Below, piece by piece: positions 1 through 7,956 of a stretch of DNA of 26,636 nt (its first letter is position 1; each line of letters begins with the position of its first letter). Both the position numbers and the translations under genes were made by a program. The notes beneath the pieces were generated by a model. The model was not told where the DNA came from and did no database searches. It was given only the letters and a program-made list of their open reading frames with translations. Origin of the DNA: Patescibacteria group bacterium (lineage in GTDB: Bacteria; Patescibacteriota; Gracilibacteria; UBA1369; PNNO01); contig JAJRYP010000106.1 of the NCBI GenBank assembly GCA_024275695.1, positions 1 to 26,636 of the forward strand, read 5' to 3'.

Positions 1-64
1 CTTCTATATGTTCTTTACTCCATTTACAATCCGACAGTCTTCTTAGCTGATCAAGCGAACTCAT
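1..64 (-). CDS. N-terminus of an unidentified protein, cut by window edge
   Basis: Only the first 21 codons are present. They read from an ATG at 64-62 and begin MSSLDQLRRLSDCKWSKEHI. The frame is open to the window edge and the gene would run leftwards, divergent from dnaX. No family can be recognised from so short a piece. The leader upstream of the ATG (about 65-95) is made almost entirely of A on the coding strand with no Shine-Dalgarno motif, which matches the SD-less style of the other genes in this window. It could be a chance frame, but the position directly opposite dnaX and the A-rich leader favour a real start. Confidence 0.5.
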   Translation of the reverse strand, partial: MSSLDQLRRLSDCKWSKEHIE

Positions 65-106
65 TTATTTTATTATTTTATTATTTATTTTATTTTAAGC
101 GGGTTT

Positions 107-134
107 TTTACAATCTTGCAGTAAAATTTATAAA
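107..134 (+). promoter_or_regulatory. Probable promoter of dnaX
   Basis: TTTACA at 107-112 and TATAAA at 129-134 are separated by 16 bases and lie 70 bases upstream of the dnaX ATG. They match a housekeeping sigma-70 promoter. The surrounding sequence is extremely AT-rich, so chance matches are possible. Confidence 0.4.
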
Positions 135-204
135 AATTTTAAAAAATGAAAGCTTGCCGCGTTGTTGCTTTTTTGCTAATTTAGTCACCCAACATAATAT
201 TTTT

Positions 205-1722
205 ATGTCCGAAATCTCATTATATAGAAAATACAGGCCGCAAAACTTCCAAAATCTTGTAGGGCAAGATCATATTCGAACAACACTTGTAAATGCGCTT
301 CGGGAAGGACATCCGGCGCATGCGTATCTTTTTTGCGGTCCCAGAGGAACAGGGAAAACTTCTACGGCAAGGCTTTTTGCAAAGGCTTTAAATTGCCTTC
401 AATTAACCGAAGAAGGAGAGCCGTGCGATACATGCGAAATGTGCGCGGGAATCCGTGAAGGAAATTTAATTGATCTTATTGAAATTGACGCGGCTTCCAA
501 TCGTGGTATTGATGAAATTCGCGAACTTAAGGATAAAATCAATTTTGCTCCTACTCGTGCAAATAACAAAGTTTACATTATCGATGAAGTGCATATGTTA
601 ACAAAAGAAGCTTTTAACGCACTTTTAAAAACGTTGGAAGAACCGCCAAGCCATGTTTATTTTGTTTTGGCCACAACCGAATCCCACAAAGTTCCGGAGA
701 CAATTATATCAAGATGTCAGAGGTTTGATTTTAAAAGAATCACTCAAAAGGCCATAATTACACGTTTAATATATATTGCTCAACTTGAAAATATTGAAAT
801 CGAACAAGATGCGATAGAGGCGATTGCGCATACCGCCGAAGGTGGTCTGCGTGACGCAATCGGATTACTTGAACAACTTACAATAGATAATAAACTAACT
901 TTCGCCAGAGTTCGTGAAGTTCTTGGGATTAGCGGGCATTCATCACTTGAAAATCTTTATAAATATCTAACTATAAACGACACGCAATCCGCACTTGTGG
1001 AAATACAAAACCTATACGCTGAAGGTCTTGATTTAATTCAATTTACAAAAGATTTCCTGGAACATTTAAGGCTTAAACTTCTTGATGCAACAAAGCAAGG
1101 CAACATGCAGGAAACAAAAGCTTTACTTGGAATAATCAATAATTTCCAAAAAGCATACGACCAGTTAAAAAGAACAACAATCCCTCAACTTCCGCTTGAA
1201 ATGGCAGTTATTGAAACAACAACAGAAAATGTATCCGCTTCCCTGCCAATACCTTCCATTGAACCAAAGAAAAATATCCGGGAAAAATCTTCGCAGCCTG
1301 AACGAACTCATACCGGGATCAAAAAGAATATTTCCGAACTGGAACGTGAGATCCCGCAAGAAAAAGTTCCTCTTACTATAAGTTATGTTAAAGAAAACTG
1401 GCCGCGTGTTCTTGATCTCATCAAAACACCTTTCGTTAAAATGAGCCTTAAAGAAGGCAGACCGGTTAGTGTCGAAAACGGAGAAGTTGTTATTGAATTC
1501 ACTTCAAATTTTCATAAAGAAAAGATAGATTCCGTTGAAATAACCGCAGAAATCGAACAGGCTCTAAGCAACATTTTCGACAACCGGGCAAAGGTTGTTT
1601 ATTCACTTCGAAAAGTTGATCTTTCAACCGAATCAGTTAAGGAAGAAGAGCCTGTTAAAGAAGAAGCTGATCTTGCGGATCAAGCCCTTGAAATGTTTGG
1701 TGGCGAACTTATTGAGGAGTAG
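205..1722 (+). CDS. dnaX: DNA polymerase III subunit gamma/tau
   Basis: Clamp-loader ATPase of the replisome, which loads the beta sliding clamp onto DNA. The 505-residue protein starts at the ATG at 205 (MSEISLYRKYRPQNF), the usual DnaX N-terminus; a TTG 51 bases upstream in the same frame gives no family-like residues. Seen in order: Walker A GPRGTGKTS at about 45-53, a four-cysteine zinc module (C64, C74, C77, C80), the Walker B-like DEVHML at about 127, and the sensor SRC at about 169-171. A less conserved C-terminal domain follows after residue 390. The length fits a single full-length product, and I see no clear frameshift site for a short gamma form. It ends in TAG, 26 bases before the convergent ligA stop. 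No ybaB/recR partner follows. Confidence 0.97.
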   Translation: MSEISLYRKYRPQNFQNLVGQDHIRTTLVNALREGHPAHAYLFCGPRGTGKTSTARLFAKALNCLQLTEEGEPCDTCEMCAGIREGNLIDLIEIDAASNRGIDEIRELKDKINFAPTRANNKVYIIDEVHMLTKEAFNALLKTLEEPPSHVYFVLATTESHKVPETIISRCQRFDFKRITQKAIITRLIYIAQLENIEIEQDAIEAIAHTAEGGLRDAIGLLEQLTIDNKLTFARVREVLGISGHSSLENLYKYLTINDTQSALVEIQNLYAEGLDLIQFTKDFLEHLRLKLLDATKQGNMQETKALLGIINNFQKAYDQLKRTTIPQLPLEMAVIETTTENVSASLPIPSIEPKKNIREKSSQPERTHTGIKKNISELEREIPQEKVPLTISYVKENWPRVLDLIKTPFVKMSLKEGRPVSVENGEVVIEFTSNFHKEKIDSVEITAEIEQALSNIFDNRAKVVYSLRKVDLSTESVKEEEPVKEEADLADQALEMFGGELIEE

Positions 1723-1748
1723 CTTTTTCGATATGCCATAGCGGTTTA

Positions 1749-3869
1749 TTATGTAAGTTTCTTCTTAAACTCCTCTTCATCAATCACTTCAACATTTAAC
1801 TCCTTCGCTTTCTTAAGCTTACTACCTGCATTTACACCGGCTACCACAAAGTCCGTTTTTGAACTCACCGCGCTTTGAACGTGCCCGCCGGCTTCTTTTA
1901 TCAACCGCTTAGCCTGGTCGCGTGTCATAGTTTCAAGTGATCCAGTCAACACGAAACTTAGACCTGTAATAGCTGTTTTCTTCTGTTCTTTTGGAAGAAT
2001 CAAGGTTAAGCCGGCATTGTAAAACTTCTCAAACAATTTTCGATTCCGCTTTTCGGAGAACCATTCAACAACTGCTCCGGCTACCTTACCTCCAACGCCT
2101 TCAACATTTTCCAATTCTTCAATATTGACAGAATCAAGAGTTTTTAAAATATCCATTGGAGTAATCAAATCTTTTTTTGACATTTTTTCTTCAATCTCAT
2201 CTTCTCCAAACAAGCTGGCCTGACCTTTTTTTTCAATCTTTATAGTCTTTAATTTTTCCGAACTTCTTTTTAAATGATGTTTTATGAACCCGGCTAAATC
2301 ACCACTGGCTTTTTCTCCAAGATATCTAAGACCAAGTCCAAATAAAAATCTTTCAAGTTCAATCTGTTTCTTTGCCTGAATCGCGTTATAAATTTTTTGC
2401 GCGCGCTTTTCTTTAAACAATGGCAAATTATAAAAATCAGCTACTTGAAGAGTTAAAATGTCAGCCGGATCCTTTATCAAATCAAATTTAACAAGCTGAT
2501 CGATTACCTTTATCCCCAGACCGTCAATATTAAATGCGGACTTCGAAACAAAATGATAAAAATTTCTTAAAGTTTTTGCAGGACAATCCGGATTTATACA
2601 ACGATAAGCGGCGAAGCCTTCTTTTCGCTCAACATTTCTATCACAAACAGGACATTTTTTCGGAAAATGAAACTTTTTTTCTTTTCCCGTACGAAAATTT
2701 TTCATAACTTCAACCACCTCGGGAATTACGTCTCCGGCTTTTTGAATAATCACCGTGTCACCTATTCTAACGTCTTTTTTAGCTATTTCATCCTCGTTAT
2801 GGAGGGTTGCGCGCGATATTGTGGAACCGGCCACCAAAACAGGCTTTAAATGCGCAACCGGAGTTAAGACACCTGTTCTTCCAACCTGAATTTGGATATC
2901 TTCAACCAAAGTAGTTGCTTGCTCCGCCGGAAATTTGTAAGCAATCATAAAACGAGGAAATTTTGCTGTAAATCCCATCTTTTTTTGTTGATCTTTACTG
3001 TTCACTTTAATAACAATGCCGTCTACTTCATAAGGCATATCATGCCTTTTTTCATGCCAACTTTCGCAAAACTCAATAACTTCATCAATCGTTTTAAACG
3101 TATGCCACTCCGGATTTACCTTTAATCCCATTTCCGTAAATTCTTTAAGAATCTCTTCCTGTTTTTTTGGTTCTTGTTTTAAATCCGAGGCACCAAGTTC
3201 GTAAAAAAACGCATCAAGATTGCGAGAAGCAGCTACTTTCGGATCCAGTTGTCTTATTGTTCCGGCAGCGGCATTACGAGGATTTGCAAAGGTATCTTCT
3301 CCTTTTGCCTCCTGCTCTTTATTGAGCTTCTCAAAACTTTTTTTTGGCATATATACCTCTCCGGAGACTTCAATTGTTACTTTTTTATTCAGTTCAAGCG
3401 GCACGCTTTCAATTGTTTTAATTGTATGTGTTACATCTTCACCTTCAATTCCGTTTCCGCGAGTAACGGCTCGCACAAATTTACCATCTCGATAATGAAC
3501 TGTTATGTTTAGTCCGTCTATCTTAAGTTCACATGTAAAAGTAATTTTTTCCCCGGGGACGAGTTTACAAATTCTCTCCGCCCATTCACGTACATCTTTA
3601 GCGGAAAAAGCATCCTGAAGACTTTTTTTTGGTGTAATATGCTTAACTTTTGTAAATTTTCCCGATAAAACACTCCCGACACGTCTTGTCGGCGAATCCG
3701 GAGTAATCAACTCCGGGTACTGATTTTCCAACTCTATTAATTCTTTTTTCAAAGAATCTCGAACCGCCTCGGAAACTTCGGATTTATCTAAAACAAAATA
3801 ATCATAATTACGTTTTTTTATCTCCTCGCGAAGTTTTTGAATTCTTTCTTTTGCTTGCTTTAAGTCCAT
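1749..3869 (-). CDS. ligA: NAD-dependent DNA ligase
   Basis: Seals nicks in duplex DNA using NAD+, in Okazaki fragment joining and repair. The 706 residues show the N-terminal NMN-binding Ia domain (YD-Y near 22-24), the adenylation motif CELKIDG with the AMP-accepting lysine at about K116, the OB fold, a four-cysteine zinc finger beginning CPVCDRN and ending INPDCPAK, helix-hairpin-helix repeats (including the VEGVGGKVAGAVVEWF stretch), and a C-terminal BRCT domain (GLSFVLTGSLETMTRDQAK). The length is slightly above the usual 670 because of a charged insertion around residues 540-565. The Ia motif usually written HxxPMLSL reads HITPKKSL here. The gene ends with tandem TAA TAA. Its ATG overlaps the -35 box of the divergent promoter at 3869. 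Confidence 0.97.
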   Translation of the reverse strand: MDLKQAKERIQKLREEIKKRNYDYFVLDKSEVSEAVRDSLKKELIELENQYPELITPDSPTRRVGSVLSGKFTKVKHITPKKSLQDAFSAKDVREWAERICKLVPGEKITFTCELKIDGLNITVHYRDGKFVRAVTRGNGIEGEDVTHTIKTIESVPLELNKKVTIEVSGEVYMPKKSFEKLNKEQEAKGEDTFANPRNAAAGTIRQLDPKVAASRNLDAFFYELGASDLKQEPKKQEEILKEFTEMGLKVNPEWHTFKTIDEVIEFCESWHEKRHDMPYEVDGIVIKVNSKDQQKKMGFTAKFPRFMIAYKFPAEQATTLVEDIQIQVGRTGVLTPVAHLKPVLVAGSTISRATLHNEDEIAKKDVRIGDTVIIQKAGDVIPEVVEVMKNFRTGKEKKFHFPKKCPVCDRNVERKEGFAAYRCINPDCPAKTLRNFYHFVSKSAFNIDGLGIKVIDQLVKFDLIKDPADILTLQVADFYNLPLFKEKRAQKIYNAIQAKKQIELERFLFGLGLRYLGEKASGDLAGFIKHHLKRSSEKLKTIKIEKKGQASLFGEDEIEEKMSKKDLITPMDILKTLDSVNIEELENVEGVGGKVAGAVVEWFSEKRNRKLFEKFYNAGLTLILPKEQKKTAITGLSFVLTGSLETMTRDQAKRLIKEAGGHVQSAVSSKTDFVVAGVNAGSKLKKAKELNVEVIDEEEFKKKLT

Positions 3870-3897
3870 TGAAAAAAACTTATAATTTTGGTATAAT
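3869..3897 (+). promoter_or_regulatory. Strong promoter for the 3949-5236 hypothetical genes
   Basis: TTGAAA (3869-3874), a 17-base spacer and a perfect TATAAT (3892-3897), with an extended -10 TGG just before it. The start codon at 3949 is about 45 bases after the expected transcription start. The -35 box shares its first base with the ligA start codon. Confidence 0.75.
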
Positions 3898-3948
3898 GGT
3901 AAGAAAATCCAAGAATCATCATTTCGTATTATAACTAAAATAATTCAA

Positions 3949-4362
3949 ATGGACGAGCATCAATTTACACAAGGTAAAAAACTGGTGGATGAATCCCTTA
4001 TGAATCAGGGAATAGATGAAAATGTTCAACAAATGATCAATAAGCCTCAAGCGGACCCTACGGGTGTTGATGAAGCAGATAGAGAATTCATGCAGCTTGT
4101 TATGAAACTAATTGAAGACGGGACTATTGATCTTTATCGCCCCGAAACGCTCATGAATAAAGAAGTTTATAATTCCCTGGATGAATCCAAAAAAGGAAAA
4201 GCGGATACAAACGCCATTCCCCTTCTTGGCGAAATTAGAAATATTAAAAAACTTTATGATGCCGGAGACAGGGAAAGTTACCAAATTCAGAATCTAATCC
4301 ATCGTGTTCGTTTAACTAAAGAACGTCTGGAAGACGAATGCGGCAATGTTTATATTATTTAA
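3949..4362 (+). CDS. Hypothetical acidic protein, 137 aa
   Basis: No recognised family. The protein is soluble, acidic and glutamine-rich at the N-terminus (MDEHQFTQGKKLVDES), with no signal peptide, membrane segment or cysteine cluster. The middle (about 60-90) is predicted helical and the C-terminus contains a charged helix (about 112-130, NLIHRVRLTKERLEDECGN). It starts about 50 bases behind a near-consensus promoter and has no Shine-Dalgarno motif. It ends with tandem TAA TAA, and the next gene starts 10 bases later, so the two are probably cotranscribed. Coding is supported by the promoter, tight spacing and codon use like its neighbours. The function is unknown. Confidence 0.8.
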   Translation: MDEHQFTQGKKLVDESLMNQGIDENVQQMINKPQADPTGVDEADREFMQLVMKLIEDGTIDLYRPETLMNKEVYNSLDESKKGKADTNAIPLLGEIRNIKKLYDAGDRESYQIQNLIHRVRLTKERLEDECGNVYII

Positions 4363-4372
4363 TAACTTTTCG

Positions 4373-5236
4373 ATGGGAGAAAGAGCGAGACAAAGCGGCA
4401 CACCGACAGGAGAACCAAAAGAAAGATTTGACACGTCTTTAGATACAAAGGCTGCAAAACGTGCTGAAGCTGCAAAAAAACATGCAGCAGGTAAAAAAGA
4501 AGTGATAGCAAAAAGTAAAAAGCGAAAAAAAGATTTGCTTTCCACTATCAGAGGTTCGTTAGATTATGCTCAGGCATCGGGTTTAGCAAGAACGTTTGGT
4601 GATTTTTTTATGAGATTACAAGCACTTTCCGAAAGTTTTAAAGACTTGGGAAACTATGATTTTGGAGAACTTATCTATGGTTATGACGGACCTCTTAAAA
4701 AAAGCATGTCGAAACTGGAAACACAGCTAAAAAAACATGTTAAAAAAGTTCCGGAAGAAGAACTTCGCAAACTTGCTTCAAAAAAGGAAGAACTCGATAA
4801 AGTAGTTGCAAATGAAACCGCGGGAGCATACATGTTTAGAGTTCTCGGATTTATTCCTCCATCTCCACCTAAAGAAGTTGATAAAAAGGCCTTTTTTCTT
4901 CAAGCCCTTTTAGTAAAATTAAAAATATCCGATTCTCAAAAAAAATACAGTTTAATCGGACGTAAAGAAATTTACAAAAGCGTTAACGTTTCTGAAAAGG
5001 ATTATAAGGGACCTGTTCTCGGTAAAAACGATCCGATATTTTTTATGATAAAAATCAAAGGTGTCAGAACTCTTGTTGGCGGTTTTTACGAAGGACATCC
5101 CACAACTAATGAAATACGAATAAAAACCGTGGAAAATGGCAAAATAGTACATAAAACATATCATATGCGTGACGCTTTCTTTGCATTCAACGCACCCGGA
5201 AATACAGAGAAAGTAGCTAAGCAGAAGCGGAGTTGA
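4373..5236 (+). CDS. Hypothetical lysine-rich protein, 287 aa
   Basis: No recognised family. I place the start at the ATG at 4373 (MGERARQSGTPTGEPKERF), just after the previous stop; an in-frame ATG at 4346 would overlap the upstream gene by 17 bases and adds an unlikely hydrophobic leader. The first 60 residues are disordered and very basic, rich in Ala-Lys, and could bind nucleic acid (inference only). A helical middle (about 60-155) leads to a more globular C-terminal domain (about 160-275) containing GRKEIYKSVNVSEKDYKGPV and a beta-rich stretch around FFMIKIKGVRTLVGGFYEG. There is no membrane segment. It ends with TGA, one of only two TGA stops in the window, and that stop overlaps the -35 box of the next promoter. 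Confidence 0.82.
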   Translation: MGERARQSGTPTGEPKERFDTSLDTKAAKRAEAAKKHAAGKKEVIAKSKKRKKDLLSTIRGSLDYAQASGLARTFGDFFMRLQALSESFKDLGNYDFGELIYGYDGPLKKSMSKLETQLKKHVKKVPEEELRKLASKKEELDKVVANETAGAYMFRVLGFIPPSPPKEVDKKAFFLQALLVKLKISDSQKKYSLIGRKEIYKSVNVSEKDYKGPVLGKNDPIFFMIKIKGVRTLVGGFYEGHPTTNEIRIKTVENGKIVHKTYHMRDAFFAFNAPGNTEKVAKQKRS

Positions 5237-5262
5237 CGACACCCCTCTTTTTTCAGTATAAT
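5233..5262 (+). promoter_or_regulatory. Promoter for the interrupted hypothetical gene at 5289
   Basis: TTGACG (5233-5238), an 18-base spacer and TATAAT (5257-5262). The -35 box overlaps the TGA stop of the preceding gene. The start codon lies 27 bases after the -10 box, so the leader would be short. Confidence 0.65.
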
Positions 5263-5288
5263 ATTATAAACACATTAATCAAATACAA

Positions 5289-5813
5289 ATGGCACAAGAC
5301 GACGACAACAGCATTCTTGATTTATCTAATAGCGAATCTATGGAGGAAGAAGATATTCTTTTAAGCGAGGCTGAACTTCTTGGAACTGCCGCCGGACATT
5401 CGGGAACAAACGCTACTGCCGGCGGGACGGCGACAACAGGCAAAGCAGCCACTTCAAAATTTTATATACCTGCGGTTGTTCAGGAAAAATATCCGAATCT
5501 TGTTCCGTTAATCCTTGAAACAGAATCAATGGATGACGAAGAACGAGAATATTGGTTTCAGATTTTACCGATAATGACTCCTGAACAGGTTGAAAAATTC
5601 CGTGAAATTCTGATTAGCGAAAAATAACAACTTGCGAAACTCGATGCTGAATATGAAGCGGAGCTAGCCAAAATCAATGAAAAACATGTATCCGAGTGGG
5701 AAGATTTTGAAACGAAGCAAGAACGCGCCCGCCGCATAAAAGCTGAAATGGCTCAAGAAGAACAAGAATCGTCCATTGAAGAAGATCTTTTAAATAAGCT
5801 TCAAAATCTTTAA
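5289..5813 (+). pseudogene. Hypothetical coiled-coil protein interrupted by in-frame TAA
   Basis: From the ATG at 5289 the frame reads 112 residues and meets TAA at 5625-5627. It then continues open in the same frame for 61 more codons to a second TAA at 5811-5813, eight bases from the convergent sortase stop. The continuation (QLAKLDAEYEAELAKINEKH, then EWEDFETKQERARRIKAEM) is a charged heptad-like coiled coil that naturally extends the helix ending EQVEKFREILISEK. The N-terminal part is acidic, has an Ala/Gly/Thr-rich linker at about 35-57, and then a domain with PAVVQEKYPNLVPLI and DDEEREYWFQILPIMTPEQV. No family name is known to me. It may be a nonsense allele, a base-call error or a readthrough gene; the product may still be made as a 112-residue form. 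Confidence 0.7.
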
Positions 5814-5820
5814 ATACTTT

Positions 5821-6708
5821 TTATACAGGTTTTGCCAGGACTATAAGTCTTTTTAAATTTGTTCCAACAGGAGTACATGTAATTAACGTAAGTCGTTCGT
5901 CACCTCCTTGAGTAAGGACATCAACTTGCGTTGGCAAAACAACTTTAGTTTCATATACTTCATATTCGTATTTTTTCTGCTTATAATAAACATATATTTT
6001 ATCACCGATCTTCACGCCGTGAAGTAAAGCAAATACGTCTTTAAACCTTCCGGGATCCCATGGAAAATAAGAACTGTGACCGGTAATAACGACGTTTCCA
6101 TCATCACCGGGGAATGCCGTTCCGGGATAATGAACCACTCCATCCTGCAGGGCATCCTGAATTTCCTGCTCAAGACGGGTCCAATCTCTATTAACAAGGG
6201 CTTCGGTACTCACGGTAATAATAGGCACATTTTTATTTATTCGCGGAATAATAATTCGAGTATCCGGCGGGGTAACATCTAAATCAAGATCCGGTATTTG
6301 TGTTTTTTGCACTTCCGGATCTTTGCTCAGCTCCATTAAAGTCTGCTCCTTTTCCGGATCCCCGTGAACCGGCAGTTTAACTGCTTGCATTGGATGTTCC
6401 TGGCTGTAATCGCTTCCGTCCGCGTATTCGCTCGCCGGTTTAATAAAGCCCAATTTATCCATAATAATCGTACTGTACGCATTCCAGTTCATTATAAAAA
6501 ACAAAAGAATGAAAATTGTTGCCGAAGTTGAAATGAAACGCACCGTCCCCCACAACTTTTCTCCTTTTGCCGGCATTTTTTTTAAAGGTTCCTCTTTAGG
6601 CAATTTTTTATGAAATTTTTCAAAACCGGCTTGAGGATTGAGTTCAGGTCCTATATGTAATTTATAGGTCTCTTTTTTATTATTTTGATTTGTGTTTTTT
6701 TCAAGCAT
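5821..6708 (-). CDS. Sortase family transpeptidase
   Basis: Membrane-anchored cysteine transpeptidase that would cleave a C-terminal sorting signal of a surface protein and attach it to the envelope or to another pilin. The 295 residues contain a cytoplasmic lysine-rich tail, one membrane helix at about 57-75 (ISTSATIFILLFFIMNW), a variable linker, and a C-terminal sortase barrel. The catalytic triad is visible: His211 in VVITGHSSYF, Cys278 in LTLITCTPVG and Arg287 in TNLKRLIV. The TLxTCTP and LKRLIV signature resembles class D/E-type housekeeping sortases; the exact class is uncertain. It lies downstream of mnmA on the same strand but has its own -10 box. No LPxTG substrate is encoded in the window. 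Confidence 0.93.
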   Translation of the reverse strand: MLEKNTNQNNKKETYKLHIGPELNPQAGFEKFHKKLPKEEPLKKMPAKGEKLWGTVRFISTSATIFILLFFIMNWNAYSTIIMDKLGFIKPASEYADGSDYSQEHPMQAVKLPVHGDPEKEQTLMELSKDPEVQKTQIPDLDLDVTPPDTRIIIPRINKNVPIITVSTEALVNRDWTRLEQEIQDALQDGVVHYPGTAFPGDDGNVVITGHSSYFPWDPGRFKDVFALLHGVKIGDKIYVYYKQKKYEYEVYETKVVLPTQVDVLTQGGDERLTLITCTPVGTNLKRLIVLAKPV

Positions 6709-6735
6709 ATAAATTTATTATTTCCTTATCTTGAT

Positions 6736-6741
6736 ATTATA
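6736..6741 (-). promoter_or_regulatory. Possible -10 box for the sortase gene
   Basis: A perfect TATAAT on the minus strand in the 46-base gap between mnmA and the sortase gene, 28 bases before the sortase ATG. The hexamer 17 bases upstream (TAGCAA) is a poor -35, so this is only moderately supported. Confidence 0.4.
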
Positions 6742-6754
6742 CCGTTTTTGAAGC

Positions 6755-7885
6755 TTATTTGCTATACGTAATACTTTTTATAATGCCACCGCCAAGCACC
6801 CGCTCTTTATCATAAAACACTACCGATTGCCCCAACGTAATAGCTCTTTGCGGCTTTAGAAAATGAATTTCGGCATTATCACCATTTTTGTTAATTACAG
6901 CTCTGCGAGGTGGAAAACGATATCTGATTCTGGCTCGCACGTTATGCTTTCCGTCCGGAAGTTCCTCTTCCGTAAAAGTCATTTTATGAATTTTAAAATC
7001 ACTTTGGAAAACTTCATTGTCCTTGCCCACAACAAGCGTATTATCCTCATAATCGAGACGAACAACATACCACGGATCTTTCTCTCCTCCTATATCTATT
7101 CCTTTGCGCTGCCCGACAGTAAAAAATTGAAGCCCTTTGTGGACTCCTATTTTTTCACCGTTGGTTGTAACAATCGGTCCAGCTTTCAAAACATTTTTCG
7201 GGAAGTATCGTTTAAGAAAATCCGTATGCTGTTTGTCCGGAAAAAAACATATACCTTGACTCTCTTTCTTTTCCAACGGCTCAAAAAGCTCTCTCTTTTT
7301 AGCTTCTTTACGCACCTTACTCTTTGTCATGCCTCCGACCGGAAACAAGATATGCTTTAATTTTTCCCGGCCAAGCGTATATAAAAAATAACTCTGATCT
7401 TTAATCTTATCCTTTCCCATCCACAATTCATAAATCGTCTTTCCTTTCTTTTTTTTCTTTTTAATACGGGCAAAATGACCTGTGGCGACATAATCCGCGC
7501 CAAGTTGCTTCATTCTTTCAAGAAGAAAGCCAAATTTAATGTGTCGATTGCATTCGATACAAGGATTTGGCGTATGGCAAATTTTATATGTATCAATAAA
7601 ATAGTCAACGATTTGCTTTTTAAAACGATTTTTAACATTCAAGACATAAAATGGCATATTAAGTTTAGATGCAATACGCCTCGCGGTATTTAAAGATTCA
7701 ATTGAACAACACTTATTTTGAGGAAAACTGACTTGTTCATCCTGCTCAAAAACAGTTGGATCACTCCAAAAATTCATATAAACACCAATGCATTCATACC
7801 CCTTTTCAACTAGCATGGCAGCTGTTAATGAAGAATCCAGACCACCCGACATTGCAACCAGAACTTTTCCTTTGGATTGAGACAT
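6755..7885 (-). CDS. mnmA: tRNA-specific 2-thiouridylase
   Basis: Transfers sulfur to C2 of the wobble uridine (U34) of tRNA-Lys, -Glu and -Gln, using ATP to adenylate the base. The 376 residues carry the PP-loop SGGLDSS at about 13-19, the catalytic cysteine in NPCIECNRHIKFG (about C109), and the second cysteine in SQGICFFPD (about C213). The C-terminal part has the expected TVGQRKGIDIGG element and the final barrel (GQSVVFYDKERVLGGGII). The length is typical. It starts at an ATG with no Shine-Dalgarno motif and is divergent from the rsh gene, with 71 bases between the start codons. U34 thiolation matters for reading A-ending Lys, Glu and Gln codons, which dominate in this AT-rich sequence. 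Confidence 0.97.
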   Translation of the reverse strand: MSQSKGKVLVAMSGGLDSSLTAAMLVEKGYECIGVYMNFWSDPTVFEQDEQVSFPQNKCCSIESLNTARRIASKLNMPFYVLNVKNRFKKQIVDYFIDTYKICHTPNPCIECNRHIKFGFLLERMKQLGADYVATGHFARIKKKKKKGKTIYELWMGKDKIKDQSYFLYTLGREKLKHILFPVGGMTKSKVRKEAKKRELFEPLEKKESQGICFFPDKQHTDFLKRYFPKNVLKAGPIVTTNGEKIGVHKGLQFFTVGQRKGIDIGGEKDPWYVVRLDYEDNTLVVGKDNEVFQSDFKIHKMTFTEEELPDGKHNVRARIRYRFPPRRAVINKNGDNAEIHFLKPQRAITLGQSVVFYDKERVLGGGIIKSITYSK

Positions 7886-7891
7886 TTTCGT

Positions 7892-7920
7892 TGACGTTTA
7901 GCGACTTTTATGCCATTATT
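7892..7920 (+). promoter_or_regulatory. Probable promoter of the rsh gene
   Basis: TTGACG (7892-7897), a 17-base spacer and CATTAT (7915-7920), 36 bases before the ATG at 7957. It lies in the short divergent gap between mnmA and rsh. Confidence 0.5.
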
Positions 7921-7956
7921 GAAGTCCGAAATATTGGGCATTTACTTTACAATGAT

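Noticed and set aside
154..204. TTG start giving dnaX a 17-residue extension
   Set aside because: The added residues (MPRCCFFANLVTQHNIF) have no family support; MSEISLYRKYRP is the standard N-terminus.
6863..7360. 165-codon plus-strand open frame opposite mnmA
   Set aside because: Shadow of the conserved mnmA gene; composition is not protein-like.
7756..7956. 67-residue N-terminal extension of the RSH protein
   Set aside because: It lies entirely antisense to the start of mnmA and over the intergenic promoter; the family begins near the ATG at 7957.
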